DNA from: Trichostrongylus colubriformis | Lineage: Eukaryota; Nematoda; Chromadorea; Rhabditida; Trichostrongylidae | Reading direction: 5' to 3' | NCBI GenBank assembly: GCA_963978905.1 | Contig: OZ022261.1 | Location: 8,805,992-8,869,991 of the forward strand | DNA: 64,000 bases | Shown here: positions 23,868 to 36,666 of the stretch, piece after piece | Position numbering within the stretch: position 1 is the first letter of the stretch | Layout: the number at the start of each line of letters is the position of its first letter | Position numbers and translations under genes: made by a program | The notes under the pieces: generated by a model | What the model was told of the DNA's origin: nothing | The model's input: the letters and a program-made list of their open reading frames with translations, nothing else | Database searches by the model: none

Positions 23868-23918
23868 TAAGTACGGCTGTGGAAGTATGGGCAGAAACCC
23901 GAGAAATGGGACGCTTAC

Positions 23919-24008
23919 TTTCATCGTTGACTTTTGGATGGACGAGTTTGTGGCATTCCGCATCATTGACGTAAAGATCGGAGCCATACGGATCTGTCAG
24001 CGTGGCTG
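23919..24008 (-). CDS. Candidate internal exon, unidentified gene
   Basis: A 90-nt minus-strand stretch lies between an acceptor-like TGCTTATAG and a strong donor (GTAAGC). It encodes about 29 residues (YGSDLYVNDAECHKLVHPK near its middle) with a composition typical of a folded domain. It starts with 2 nt of a split codon and ends with 1 nt, so it would be internal. I could not find a neighbouring exon with matching phase. Family not recognised. Confidence 0.4.
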
Positions 24009-24887
24009 CTATAAGCAACTAGGTGAAGCTTGCATTCGCTAGAACAGCCAGCGCGGAGTTCCGCTGCACGCTGTAAGGCAGCTTGAAGAGCGCCTTTTAC
24101 CCCGTATTGTCCTTCAGTCTGCTCCTTTAGCCTCGAGAGCTCCGTCGTTTCCTTACTAACATCCCTTCTGCTGCTTTTAAACAACGGGTTATTCACTATA
24201 TATAACAAGAGACCAGCAGCACCTCAAATCCAGGCTCTTCTCGGAAGCTCGCATGCGAAAACCTCTAACAAAATTTGGATGATCCCAAAGCAGTCTGCTT
24301 CAACCTATGGATCAGGAACCCTTGACAGTGTTTTCTTATATAGGTTTAGGTAGCAAATCTTGTTTCAGTACGTCGGTATGAGGTATACAAGCAATCTCAG
24401 GACAAAAACACCTTCAGCAGCTTCGAATATGGAGGGAAGGAAAACTAAGGACATAAAGAGCTTCATACTTAAAGAGGTGAATATTTGAGAATATTGTGAG
24501 AATACTAGTCTTGTTATTCAAAATCTCTTAAAAGTCGCGGCGAGTGGTAGCGTCGTATTGCGAGGAGTCATCACATTCGTGCTATACTATAGAAGATCGT
24601 CCAGCTTTGGAGAATAACAGGTACGATCGAACATGATAGATTTACAAGCGTGCAACAAGTACTCGGTGCCCTTCTCTAGTGGGCGTGTGGTAGAGCGTTT
24701 TACGAAAAATAAAGCACCTAGTTCTGTTTCTAGGCCCAAAATAGAACCTAGTGTCAGTGAGCAACCTTACTCTTCCTCTGCTGCTCACCTTATCAGATTC
24801 AAACAACGCATTTGCCAAGCTCTCTCTTCTTCAAGCCGGACGTTCCTGTTGTCTAGAGTGTGCCCTTTTTCTAACACATTTTCTCAG
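24009..24887. other. No gene recognised
   Basis: The stretch contains short ORFs without motifs. A minus-strand open frame at 24208-23963 overlaps the candidate exon above in a different frame and is probably not translated. Confidence 0.35.
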
Positions 24888-25033
24888 CAACACGTCGGTG
24901 CTTAGTTCGTGCTCAGCTCTGACACGATGTCATTCTTGTCAATGTTCCGACGATGATATCAAATGTCAGCTAGTATGCAACAGGCTCTACGATTGCGAAT
25001 GTGTTTCAGAAAATTGCGTAATTCGCCCCTACG
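24888..25033 (+). CDS. Candidate cysteine-rich exon, possibly 5' part of the methyltransferase gene
   Basis: A 146-nt stretch follows a strong acceptor (ATTTTCTCAG) and ends at a strong donor (GTAAGA). It encodes nine cysteines in about 48 residues, including CHSCQC and CECVSENC. It ends with a single G of a split codon, which is in phase with the next recognised plus-strand exon at 27431, so it may belong to the methyltransferase gene downstream. The cysteine density suggests instead, or in addition, a secreted domain. A further possible exon (from 25619, after CTTTTCAG, reading VFEDDERVGTSDRYE) lies between them but does not fit the same phase. Confidence 0.42.
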
Positions 25034-27430
25034 GTAAGACAGGATACAGTACAGCATCGTTTGTGGTTATGAGATTGAATGTAGGGCGTGCAAGTGTTAT
25101 ATAATATATTGGGGAATCCGGCCGCTTTTTGATACCGCGTAATATTGAGCATCTGGTCAATAAGAAGAGGGGAATAATAACAACTCTACTTGGAAGGCAT
25201 AGACGTGAACACCACAGCGGGAATGGCTATGACGTGAAGCGCAAATTCTGTTACATGAGACCGAGATTTCATCTATGGAAGCATTGAAACCGTTTTGGAT
25301 ATCCGTAAGGAATCTAACTATGAACAACAAAAATGAGGGTCCCTCAGCCATAAGTAGATTCCTACCGTTTCTACCGCTTTGTGGGTTAGAATGTCTCGAC
25401 TGACAACACGTCACTTTGTCATCACCACTGTGTAGTTATTCCCAGTCGTACATTATACAAACAAGGGTCGGTAGCGACGTCCTACTACTACGGGGTAGGT
25501 TCAATCTCTTTCTTTCGTCTATTCGACCTCCATGGACTGAATGGGTAAGTCCGAAATGCTGGGAACTATTGGCGGTTGATCGGGTAAGTCAAGGGGCAGC
25601 GAACTTCGACGCTTTTCAGGTCTTTGAAGACGACGAAAGAGTCGGAACGTCAGACCGTTATGAAATTGATTTACCTGAAAACCTCGTTCGGCAAAGCAAC
25701 ACACGGATGATCAAACAACGGCATTGATCTTTTAACTTCCTCCAGGAGTTTAGCTCGAAAATCGCAGCTTGTATTTCGAAGCAGTTTAACGCACTTACTG
25801 TTGAAGACAATTTTTAATACCATCGATGCGCACAAGAAGACAGCACAAGGAATAATATTATTGGTCTGAAGAAGGAAATGCTATCAACAACTGGGTAATA
25901 CCACTGCTACAATTTAGCTGGACGAATGTGCAGATGTTTACATCCAAGTTCTCAACTATTTCTGACTTCTTCTTCTTTGATTCGCTCAGTAGCACGCCTA
26001 CTTCGCTCATTTTCGTGCTGCCTTCAAGATACCTGTACATTCCGCAATGCTGAAAACATCTACTGATGCGAATCGCGCTATCCATCCACAAGGGCATTCT
26101 ATCGCTTCTCCAGTGTTGATGGTGGAATTTGTTTTCATGAGATTTTTTGGAAGACGTCCCCCTTACATAAATTCTCTATCACTTCATCACATACATTAAT
26201 TCTCTATCAATTCATCAACTGCTTAAGACGTGCTCCTTGAGTGTTCGCACGAATTTTCAGCCTGGTTGTACAACGCGTTATGCTCTACAAGGATTCACCA
26301 ACATATAGCCTTTCCACAGTTGAACTGGAAACACCACAAGGTTTGACAATCAACTCCAATTTGCACAAGCATTGAAAGAGAAGTGAGAAAAGAGGCGAAA
26401 GAATTAGAATCTCTAGAGAAATTGCTTTTGGAAGGGAAATATCCTCTTTGTGAGCCGCTTCCTCCCTTTCCTTGAATAGCGGATCAGCGACCCTACCCAC
26501 TCTGACATGTGGAATACGGGCGGAGCTCAAAGACAGAATTGTAACACCAACCGTGAGATACGTCAGCCCTGCATAGGACTTCCTTGAATCATTAGACTCT
26601 CCAGTTCCTAAAGCGCAGGCAAGGCGGGCGTGTATCGACACGAGCGGACTTCGTACCGCGGTGTTCTGAGAGCATCACTCCTCAGATGAATTGTTCGGTG
26701 GTTCATTCCCCTGGCTACATTGCACTTCAGACCATATATATTTTATTGTCTCTTTACAACCGTTTCTACACACGTCATGCCTGAGTTCCTAACACGAACA
26801 ATGGATGACTCTTTGACCTTTGGCCTTGACTTGGGGTTGTACCTTTCTCCTTTATCACAGCTTGCGCGGCGAGTCGCCAGTCCCGGACGGCCTGTGGCCG
26901 AAGACCTTGAGCTCCGAAGCATCTGCTGATATCCGTCGGATCACGATCAGTTCGACGACCAGTGGGGGAGCCCCCCGTCCCCCGCCTGTTGCTGCTCAAA
27001 TCTCTGCGGGACGGTAGGCGGAGAAACTGATGTCATCATGAACACGGAGTTCATGACACGCGTTGTGTAGCGTGCAAGCTAAGGGTGCTATATTTCGTCG
27101 GACAACGAAATGAGTGTTGATAAAAGTTGTAATACGTTCACGGAATCCCGCCACTCCTTACATCTCCGAAACCCCATTCTTTTCGATGTCTTCTACACCC
27201 GGGTTCAATCCGGCGCATGCTCTATGCTTTGCAACTTGTCAAAAATATGTGATTTCCTTGGAAATTCTTTTGGATACAACATCCCTGTGTGGGCGTCTAC
27301 ATTGTTCACAGGCACGAACGTTGTTCTGGAACACTGGAACAGAGTTTTTGTACTGCGCGCATAGACTACGTACTATAATGACTAAAATCTCTACTACTAC
27401 GTACATAATTATCTCCGGTAATTATTCCAG
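25034..27430. other. Probable intron or intergenic DNA upstream of the methyltransferase exons
   Basis: Apart from the possible exon near 25619-25680, nothing is supported. ORFs at 26285-26641 and 26720-27017 show no conserved motif. Confidence 0.4.
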
Positions 27431-30400
27431 AACTTACTTGGAAAAATTTCAATTCTCGCCAATGGTCCGTGAACAGGCTGGTTGTTCGCCTTGTTTATAC
27501 AAAACTCATGATTGCGATGGGTTTTGTCATGGAGGTATTTATACAGTTCAACCATTCTTTATTCTAAAATATTTTTCATAACTGTACTTACAGGCACTGC
27601 AATTCGACCCCCAGGACTGGCAAAACGTTCTTTTAATTGGATTAGGAGGTGGAGCTCAGAACAACTTTCTCAGTGTGGTGGATTTCATAATGGTGTTTAA
27701 TTTATATTTCAAGGCTCAAAACGTAAAAGCGATGCCCACATACGTGCAAACTTTATTAGAGGCATGCCCCCCTATGGAGTGCTTAATACAAAGTCTTCAA
27801 TGACTCAAAAAGGATAGGTTCCACTCTCAAAATTTCCACTATCGAATTGCGTGATACTGATGAGCTGCCTTGCGGATGGCAAATATAGATAAAAAAGAAT
27901 CCAAATAAAAGGTACTGAGAGGTGCGTTTCAGAAGGCGATGCATTTTATTTATTTATTATCATGTGTTGTTGCATGTATAACAAACAATGCACCTGAATA
28001 ATTATCACCACTGTGATAATAGAAGATCAGTAGGATCGTCCGAGGTTATCGGGTCTTTCTAGTGCCTATATAATTATGTTGTAACGCTTACTACTGGCCA
28101 CATGTAAAGTTTCACGCGAAAAACTAAATTCCAGCTTGGATACAACTCCTCAAAACATCGTCCCTGGAGGCGAGGCGTGTATCGAAGGCTGGGCTGCGAA
28201 GGCTGTAGAACAAAACGGTGGCGGTCACGTGACCAGTGACACAGTGTGGGCGCAATTCGAAATTTAAGAGAAACTTTGGGCTACGCTCCATCTCGCCGGC
28301 AACTGGTGAAAAATTGTCCGGAGAAATACAAACGAGTTGCTGTCGTTTCAGTCTTTCGATTTTTGATACGAAGGAATTTTTTTGATTCTTTCTGTTTCTG
28401 TTCGGGTAGTGAACCTAGTATTTCTGTTCAAGCACCGAATCTACTAGTAAGTGATTTTCATAGGATAGAAACATGGAATTTGCTCACTACTCCTTCAAGA
28501 AGGGACGGTGGAATGGGATGGCGGATCTCGAGGATGAGCAGAGGCCGTCGTAGCCTCACCTACTTGCACTACCATGTGCTCAAAAACAATCGAGTTTTGA
28601 CGATAGCTTGATAACCGTTTGATTTATAGGTCAATCTCACGAGCATAGAATTGAGTCCAACCATGGTATCTATGGCAAAAGACTGGTTCGGATTGGTGGA
28701 GACGCAAACCAATACTGTATTAGTCGAGGATGGGGTCGAATTTGTACATGCAGCTGCTCAACGTGGTACGTGCACTTCTACCACCGCTTTATGTGGTGAC
28801 TCATTTTGAGTGCCTATTTGAAGGAGACCTAGCGATAATCAGGTTATTCAACCAAACTTCTTGAGTAGTGGGTCATGAGGTAATTATCCAACATGTACCT
28901 TTTCTGCACCGCCGCGATGCTTCACCACGATGCTATACCCACTGGAACCTGTTGCAAAAAGCTTTTCACGATAACTAGTCAATAAGCCTGTCAGCGTAGA
29001 GGATATAAAATGGAGGCGGGGCATCCGACAGGGCTTTTAGAGTGAGGAAGGAGCTCAGACGCGGCTCTCCTTGTAATTCGGCATGACGGTGACCTCAGTG
29101 GCTCGCCGATACTAGACTACAGTAACAGGCGGTAGCGGGAAGAGGGGAGAGGCAAGTCTTTCTGCCCTTCGCGGACCCACGCTAGGAGCGAAGTGATTAT
29201 GGAAAGTAGGAAATGGAAACTATAGATATGGGCTTACACAATGTCGTCGTAGGAGAACAGTTAGTCCTCGCATGCACGTAGTTGCAATATGCTTTATCGA
29301 ACATTTGTCAATTGTAGTAAAATAAGCCTATAATACAGTGAGAATCCAACGGACGAATAAACCATTGAAAACCTTCGAGTCAGTGATGCAGTTTCAAAAG
29401 AACTCAAGTCAGCCACGTCGGACCTCGTTTGATCAGTGGAGCTGAAGGGGTGTGGTTAATGTGTTTAGCTTGAAAATAAGTGTTTCACTGTCAAGGTTTT
29501 TGAAAAAATGCATATGAACGAAAAGCTGGGTTGCTGAAATTTAACACGACATACAGTATTCCCTTTTCAGAAGAAAGGTACAAGGCAATCCTTCTTGATG
29601 CTTCTGGTGACGCCAGCGAAGCGATGGTATGTCCTGCTAAAGTTTTTATGCAACCAAGTGTTATTCAAGACATCGCAAGTGTACTCGATGACGACGGTGG
29701 GTGATGTTCATAAGTACCTCGTATAGATATTCTTAAGTGTGATCCAAATGCTGTTAGTTGCATGTATAGCACAATAAGTTAGGTGTTCCAGTGCCTATGT
29801 CGTGGATCCGAGTTCACGATAACTCGTCTAAACGCATACCTGAGCGGAAGATATAAGTGAGGGGCGGAGCCGGAGATGGGGCTTCAGAGGGAGCCGAGCT
29901 GAGGGTGGCTGCCTCTCGGGTTATCGGCGTAAACGCGACTCCATCGGGTCGTCTGGTAATGCATAATGTAAACGGGAGGTAGATGAGAGAAGATGCGGGT
30001 CGAACCGTTGCGAACAGAAGGAAAAGGAGAAGAAATGGAAACTTAGGAAACACATGTGAATGGTGCCTTCGTAGAGTTGCTGCGATCGTCCATTTTAGCC
30101 TAATAAGTTGAAGATTTAGGGTTGAGAATGAAATGACTTGGAGTAACTCGAGTTAGAATGAGTCACCAAAACCGCTTTGAGACCGTAATGCAGTTTCATA
30201 ACCCTGTGTGTGCGTGGATAAATCTTTGAACAAGTGCAGAGGTTCCACCCTTCTGGGTAGCTAGAGGCCGCTTACACGGAAGGCCCATCAGGTCATGGTG
30301 AGCTTTCTCAAAACGGTTTTTTGCATTTTATAGGGTCACATACATGGAGCAAAAAACCGGTTTCAAATTTGGCTAAATGGTTTTGGGGGGCCTAGAAAAT

Positions 30401-32212
30401 AGTTAATGGTTCGGTCCCCACTGAGGACAAATTTTTGCATTTTTCTAGTTTTTATCCATTTGTGCTCATGTAAGACCATACGTGCAAAACATGTGCAAAA
30501 TCAATTTTTATTCTACAGGGAACCGTTATCTTCACTATTTTTACGTAATAAGCGAATGATTGGTTTGGACCTGCCAACGCTCACAACAGGGGAACTAGGC
30601 GTTTTCCTGCAAAGTACGTGTGATATTCATGCTCAGGGGGCCGAACTACCCTATATGACGAGTTTTCAGCCTAATCGCGATTTGGACCCAAACTCGAAAA
30701 ATTGGGCGACCAATAGTACTACTACTTCCATAGTAAGGAGCACTCAACGAAAGGAGCTCGCTAGCCGATATAAGGAAATATTTGCCATCTTTTGCCTTCG
30801 CATGGTGTTGGTAGGTGCAATTCACTTGGAATGCGATGTTTCTGCACATGCCCCACTGCATTTAATCGAGGCTGTAAGTTGTTCGTCTGTACAAGTGGTG
30901 CAGTGACTGTGTGCCCATGTCCACCCCACTGTCTCGAGTTTGGGTGAAAATCTCAATTTGGATAGTATTCTGTATCTAGGGATAATTGAGTCTCCTGAGC
31001 ACGAATATCGCACTAGTTTCGCAGGAAAACTCCTGGCACGCGTGCTAGGGGCGCCGAAGGGTCCAAACACTTGAACCACCGAAAGCTTGCAAATGAGGTC
31101 ACTTTCGTGCACCAGCGAAGAAAATTGCAGTCATTTTGCATGTGCGCAAATAGTATAGCGCTAGACAAAGAAAATTAAGAAAATGCAAAGGAGAGAACGT
31201 AGAAGGGACTTGAACCACAATCACCCCCACCACCATGCCAATACCAATCTATCCCCCTATCCATTCGACCATCCAACCACTGCAAGCACCCCAGTCTGTG
31301 CATCCCCTATCAGCTTTCTTTGTTTTGTTTAGCAGTTACCATAAGTGATTCTACATTTTTGAACCAGATCGCAGTGGTTTTGGCGTAGGTTTAAAGGCAG
31401 TCTTCTGATATGCATACACTGAATACCGCAGCTGGAAAGCATTGTAGCAAACTGGTCAAAATTGTTTCCTTCTGAGCAACTTTTGTCACTCATTTTCTGG
31501 GCCCCCCAAAACCATTTAGCCGAATTTGAGAGCGGTTTTTTGCTTCATGTATGTGACCCTATAAAATGCAAAAAACCGTTTTGAAAAAGCTCACCATGAC
31601 CTGATGGGCCTTCCTTGTTAGGATGTTGAAATGCCAGGCGCCTCCCTTATTTCATGGGCCCAGCACTGGCTGAAGGGAAGGAACATGTCCCTCGGCATGA
31701 TAACGCTGATCTGGGCTACGAATTTCTTCTGCGTCCACCATACTCGTTTGAGCTGGCCCCACCAGCTACCATTTCTTCAAGCGTTTGGACAGCTTCATTA
31801 GGGAGAAGCGCTTCGAAACAAAACCCAATGCTGAAGCGACTTTCAAGGGATTCTTCTCTCTAGATCTCGACAATTTTGGGCTATCAGAATAAGCAAGCTT
31901 GAATCTTGTTGGCAAACATGTGAGGGATGCTATTGTTCTCGTCCCTGTTGATAAAATGAGACATGCGCATTTGAAGTCAGAGATCGAAAACCGCAAAAAT
32001 TTTAATACTAACCTATTATAATTCAAAATCCGCAGGCATTCGTTCCAAAGCTATCATAAGAAGGCGTAAGTTCGAGCAAATATATTTAAGGTGTGCTCAC
32101 GGTGAATATTCTCAGCGGAAGAGATTTCATAGCAAATGAGGATGAAGTGCTCGCAACATATAAACCACACTTTGCAACGTGTTTTCTGTTGCGGTACAGC
32201 GCTGCACAAAGG
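27431..32212 (+). CDS. SAM-dependent methyltransferase, spermidine-synthase-like (partial)
   Basis: Five exons join in phase: 27431-27534, 27594-27692, 28630-28765, 29571-29696 and 32091-32212. The SAM-binding motif I is VLLIGLGGG at the start of exon 2's core. The acidic residue after strand 2 is in VNLTSIELSP (exon 3). LVEDGVEFV follows, then the motif YKAILLDAS (exon 4). Exon 5 continues the fold with VLTVNILSGRDF and an FATCFLLRY strand. This order matches the polyamine-synthase-like (PABS-type) methyltransferase fold common in nematodes. Polyamine-specific substrate residues are not evident, so the substrate is unknown. The N-terminus (possibly the 24888 exon) and C-terminus are not located. 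The intron from 29697 to 32090 holds an inverted-repeat element. Confidence 0.82.
30279..31614. mobile_element. Long inverted-repeat DNA element (about 1.34 kb)
   Basis: Inverted arms of about 120 bp (30279-30400 and 31491-31614) share AAGGCCCATCAGGTCATGGT, ACGGTTTTTTGCATTTTATA and GGTCACATACAT. The 166-codon ORF inside (30406-30906) has no transposase motif. The right portion (about 31353-31614) recurs as a degenerate partial copy at 37165-37446. It sits within the fourth intron of the methyltransferase gene and is probably non-autonomous; superfamily unknown. Confidence 0.75.
31695..31885 (+). pseudogene. Mariner transposase C-terminal relic
   Basis: Reading across frames on the plus strand gives HDNADLGYEF, then RPPYSFELAP and, in a second frame, YHFF-like and KRFETKPNAEATFKGFF. 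This is the order seen around and after the third catalytic Asp of mariner transposases. Frameshifts and the absence of TIRs mark it as a dead fragment. It lies in the same intron as the inverted-repeat element just before it. Confidence 0.65.
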
Positions 32213-35177
32213 GTGAGTGCTTTAGTTACCCAAGCTTAACCCCTTGCGCGTTAGCTAGGCCGTGCTTGTGAAAGGCTTTTTCGTTGTTTAGATGCTGGTA
32301 TGTACTCACAGAAAGGATTGGAGTTTCGATAAGCAGAGGACTCGCTTCATGGAGAATTTCCGAATGGTGGACGACCGCTTCGATTTTGCATTGACTGACA
32401 TTATTTCTAGAGAAAATTAAGATTGCCAGTGATGTTTTGTTGAAATTTCGGCACATGTGATAAATAACGACGTTTGTTAGACGTTGACTGTAATGTTCTA
32501 AGAATCTTTTCAAGTAAAGATTTTCTTTTTTGAATTGATACAGTCGATTATTTTGAGAAGCTGTGCAGTGCTTCTAATCAGCAATAATTATTCCTTGTTA
32601 GACAGTATGGTCGTACACAGGGTAAAGCCTCCGTCGAGGAATCCTCCACAGGGAGGGCCCTATTTGGTTCGATGAGAGGAAGGGGGGTCGTAATCATCGA
32701 GGCAGGCAGTGATCAACGGAATTTCTCAGGCTGAAGGTCCAAAGTGTGAAGAGGAGATGTGATAGAAATGACTGAGTGGGTGCAAATCCAAAACTGATAT
32801 TCAATTTATTCTTTACCTAAAACTCGAAGGACTAGAAAGCAGCACCCCACAAATAGGGAACAACGTAAGGCAGAAATTTTTCAAGATAAGTGCTTGAGAG
32901 CATGGACAGCGCAAAAGATAGACAGAGTGAAAGGCTAGGCTGTCCCTTTCGTCCTGTTGGAGTTATGGACTGTGAACAAGGTGTTAAGCTTCTGCAACAA
33001 AACGCTCATAACTTATACCGTAGTGCGAGGTTGATACTTGATAGCTTGCTCACAGTGCACAATCCCAAGACGACCACGGGAATTGTGTGAACTTCAACCT
33101 GATGGATCGTCGATGGAAATCACACGCAGGGCGCGATCCACAACGAAGCTCTCCAACGCCAATAAGCCTTTCGTTTTTTGGCACTTCATTTCGACTGCAG
33201 CGTTTAAATTGCCGGGTTGCTGCGAGGATGGAGCGAATTCGCAGCTGATTGGCATTATCTCTTACTGACTGCAACCACCCCTCAGAGGGTAAAGATGATG
33301 AGGCGTGAAAGAATAATGAGAAAGCGGTTCTATGTCTTGCATTGTCAGTAATTTTATCCACTCATTCTGTTCTCTATGTTTCTCTGTCTTCTCTCTGTTT
33401 CTAACCTTGTTTATAACCTCGTGGCAGAAAGATCTTTCTACTCTGTTCCACTACTCTCGACTTTCATATTTAACGGTCGACTGAAATGACATCTTCCGTT
33501 GTTTTAAATCTGGGAATCATTAATTCTGCGTAATGCCAAGTTCCCAATGCGCCGAGCTACTCCTTGACTGTGAAGATCTACTCGAGGGAAAGTGCCGTGG
33601 AAGCAAACGTTGTGTTGTTTGAAAAGGAAAAGTCAGAGATTTTGCATTAGCAAAACGATAGCAATCTCGAAACACATGACACATTTACGAACTACGAAAT
33701 TCAGCTACTTCACGCTGTCTAAAATGGCGTTAGTCAGCTCGTTTCAGATGGTAGGGAACGAATATCCTGACTGTGAGTACGTTTGACAGTGGACGAGGAT
33801 TCTTCTGCTTATAGAGGAAGAATCATGAAAACTCTGCCCAGTTCAGCATCTTTCCCCAATCCCCTTGTGAAATAGTTTGATGGAATCGTCTAAATGAATT
33901 TCAGTTCTTCCGTTGCCCCCATATTCAAATTCTGCTTACTTAGGGAAACATGTAAAGTTTCACTTTATATCCCAATCCAATTGGGATAGAGCTCCTCAAA
34001 GTGAAGGACGACGGGGTGGGGCGTCCGAAAGGGTTTGGACGCTAGAGAGCCGAGGCAAAGGGGTGTCAATCGCGTGGTCAAGGATGCGGAGTGAGAAGCA
34101 GATCATATAAGCGCCAAAATTTGAATTGCGCTCTACCTACTAACGGCTGTTGAAATAATGTGGCAGAAATTCAGACGACTTGTTCTTCTTCCAGCTTTTT
34201 GATCTCTTACACGGTTCCATCGTGTTTCTCTTCATGTATCGTATCTAGTAGAATGATTTCGGAAGAAAATAAAATCATAGAATTTTCGTGGACGTTTCCT
34301 TTGACGAGCTGTGACACGAGCGAGGTGGGTTTTCTCTCTACATACTACCTACACATTACCATGTGATCGCACACCAACTGTGAACGTCTGTGAACTATCG
34401 AGGCAACGACAGGCCAGCTTTCTCAGACAGCTATAGCTACTTTATATAAGCTGAATGTATTGATTATTGTGACGGATTTTCAGTGCTCCCCTCCGCAATA
34501 TTTTGAGGGAAGCGGTGAAAAGCAGAAATTTCAAGATCTCCAGACCTTTACATGCTCGAAGAAGTTTGCCCACACTTCGCAAACGAACACTGCTGAAAAG
34601 CCCGGATAAGGCAAAAATTGGATATATGTAGAAGATGTAAACAGAAGTGTTTTTCGCAACGTAGAGTACCTTCATTCCGAAATATTGCATATTTTAACGT
34701 AAAAGTGAGTTGAATGAGTTGCGCTGGGAATGCCGAATGCGTCAAATTGAATTTACCAAGTGGCGATTCCGTTTCCCGCACGGCCCTCTATTCTTTGGTT
34801 ATGAGTGTCGTTCGTACTCTAGTTTTTCCTTTGAAACATTTTCTATTTAACTGCTTTCCACTTTGTGTGAGCGAATCAAAGACTATATGAGAACGTTCTT
34901 AATGCTGTTAAAGAGGTAAGGACTAGTTGGAGTAAGGATCTTCATACAATACGAAAGCAGAGGAGGCCTTCAACGTACTTATAACTCACAGTTTTCGCCT
35001 AGGGAGGTTTTGCGTACAGTAGTTCTTGTCGACTACGATCCCACGGTCCTAAAGAGACAATCGTCACCTCGACTATTCTTGACCTATGACATAGATGACA
35101 TTTCTAACATTATTTGACTTTCTTTTCTACATTTCTAACATTATTTGACTTCCACTTTGAAACCTAAATAGTAAATA
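32213..35177. other. No gene established
   Basis: The 3' exons of the methyltransferase gene are expected here. The best candidate follows AAATTCAG near 34170 and ends at GTGGGT near 34326, but its frame does not clearly continue the family. The sequence near 33930-34060 resembles the GC-rich interior of local fold-backs. A stretch ending at a GTAAGG donor near 34917 is also exon-like. Confidence 0.35.
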
Positions 35178-36029
35178 TTGGGTCGTCAAAAAAGTTTTTT
35201 TCGTTCTCTGAAGCAATTCATTTTTACACTTTATCACAAAACACAGAGCATACTATGAGACAGGGTAATCACTATCTTGTTCTACCACTCTTCGCCATTT
35301 TCAAGGCAAACTTGCTATGCCATCCGCGTAGAATTGTCCTGGCTTTGATTTGAAGAAGTTGCACGACCACCGTTCCATGTCTTTTTCATTATCGAAAGTT
35401 TTTCTTTGAATGGCGTTAGGTAGGGAAAGGAAGAGGTGATAATCCGATGGAGCAAGATCGGGCTATAAGGTGGATAGGGCAGCACTTTTCATCCAAGCTC
35501 GAGAATTTTTTGGCGAGTCCCTTTTTAATATGTGGGCGAGCATTATCGTGCAGGAAACGAATCGTGTCATGGTTCGGACGTTTCTCTGTTATTTCGCGAC
35601 TAGATCCAGCTCCTGACATTGTAGGTCTGCTGTTAGTATAATGTTGCGAGCCAGCACCCGCAATCGTTCGTTGTCGACCTCCGTAGGGGGTCTGGACCGG
35701 TCAGAATCTTTGACGTTGTAGTTGCCTTCTCGAAAGCGTTTGAACCAAAGTTACGCCACAAGTTCGACATTGAACCCTTCCCAAATGCAGCGTTTATACG
35801 ACGACTGGACTCGAATGCTGAGAGGCCACATTTAAATTATATAGTGGAAGGCCGCGAAGGTACTCCTTTGATATATTTTTTTTTGTCGAAAAAGGTTATC
35901 CGGGAGATGAAAGACAATAATACCTATAGATGCGTGTGAAGTTGTACTACATGTATATGTACAAAAGAAATTGCTGGAAAGCACTCGTGCGGGAGAAAAG
36001 CACTCGAAAAAACTTTTTCGACGACCGCA
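35178..36029 (-). mobile_element. Degenerate mariner element (about 852 bp)
   Basis: The ends TTGGGTCGTCAAAAAAGTTT (left) and GCGGTCGTCGAAAAAGTTTT (right, inverted) are imperfect TIRs. A minus-strand transposase is readable in pieces. The first is an N-terminal HTH region near 35800-35650 (INAAFGKGS, then WFK-like and DSDRSRPP). Next is the catalytic block FLHDNARPH at about 35560. The region around the third Asp is frameshifted, and the C-terminus is FFKSKPGQFYADGIASLP followed by a stop. The right end shares a segment (TATCCGGGAGATG) with the arms of the fold-back at 22841-23505. Confidence 0.82.
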
Positions 36030-36070
36030 TTTCAAAGAAGAATTGTAATCACTTTCATGTAAATTTTAAA

Positions 36071-36495
36071 GGAATCGTCCACGGAAAAAATGAGTTTTTC
36101 TGTCACCCATATTTATGTTGTATTTGCCTAATGTGGGTCGTATGCAAAGTTTAACGCGAGAAAATGTGAATCCGGTTGAGATACAGCGCCACACAGACTT
36201 AGCCGAGTGGGCGCGGCTTCCGAGCAAGCGCCCACCCCCTCGTCCGCCGCGGTCGGAGACGCATTGTAAGAACAGAAAGTTACGTAAGCAGTCACACTCT
36301 GCGTTCCCAGCAGCGGCGGACGACGGGACGGGGCCTTGAACGGGAGGCCGCACCCACCCGGCAGGGAATCTGGGGAGCTGTATCTCAGCCGAATTCTCAC
36401 TTTTTCGCGTGAAACTTGGCATGCGGCCCTTATTAGACAAATACAACATAAATATATGGGTAACGAAAAAACTCATTTTTCCGTGATCGATCCCT
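36071..36495. repeat. Fold-back MITE, copy 2
   Basis: The outer arms are inverted copies of each other: ATCGTCCACGGAAAAAATGA on the left, and ATCGATCACGGAAAAATGAG read in reverse from the right. Inside are GGTTGAGATACAGC and GCTGTATCTCAGCC as a second inverted pair. Related to 3644-4017. It lies just upstream of the first recognised exon of the four-TM gene. Confidence 0.8.
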
Positions 36496-36666
36496 GTGAA
36501 GCACCAATCGCGTCGACACGTTTGTCGCCTGCCGCAGTTGGTGCCTTCCTTTTACAAGTCAGGTACATGTATTTGAGGCCTAAATTCTCACCGGTTCACA
36601 TTATCGTCCTTCCTTGATTGCTGTGAAGTCGAAAGCTTAATGTTTCGATCGATTACGTATAGTGAG

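Noticed and set aside
30406..30906. 166-codon ORF between the inverted repeats.
   Set aside because: No transposase motif, biased composition; kept only as part of the element.
34160..34366. Possible 3' exon of the methyltransferase gene.
   Set aside because: Splice-like ends exist, but the peptide does not clearly continue the fold after the exon ending at 32212.
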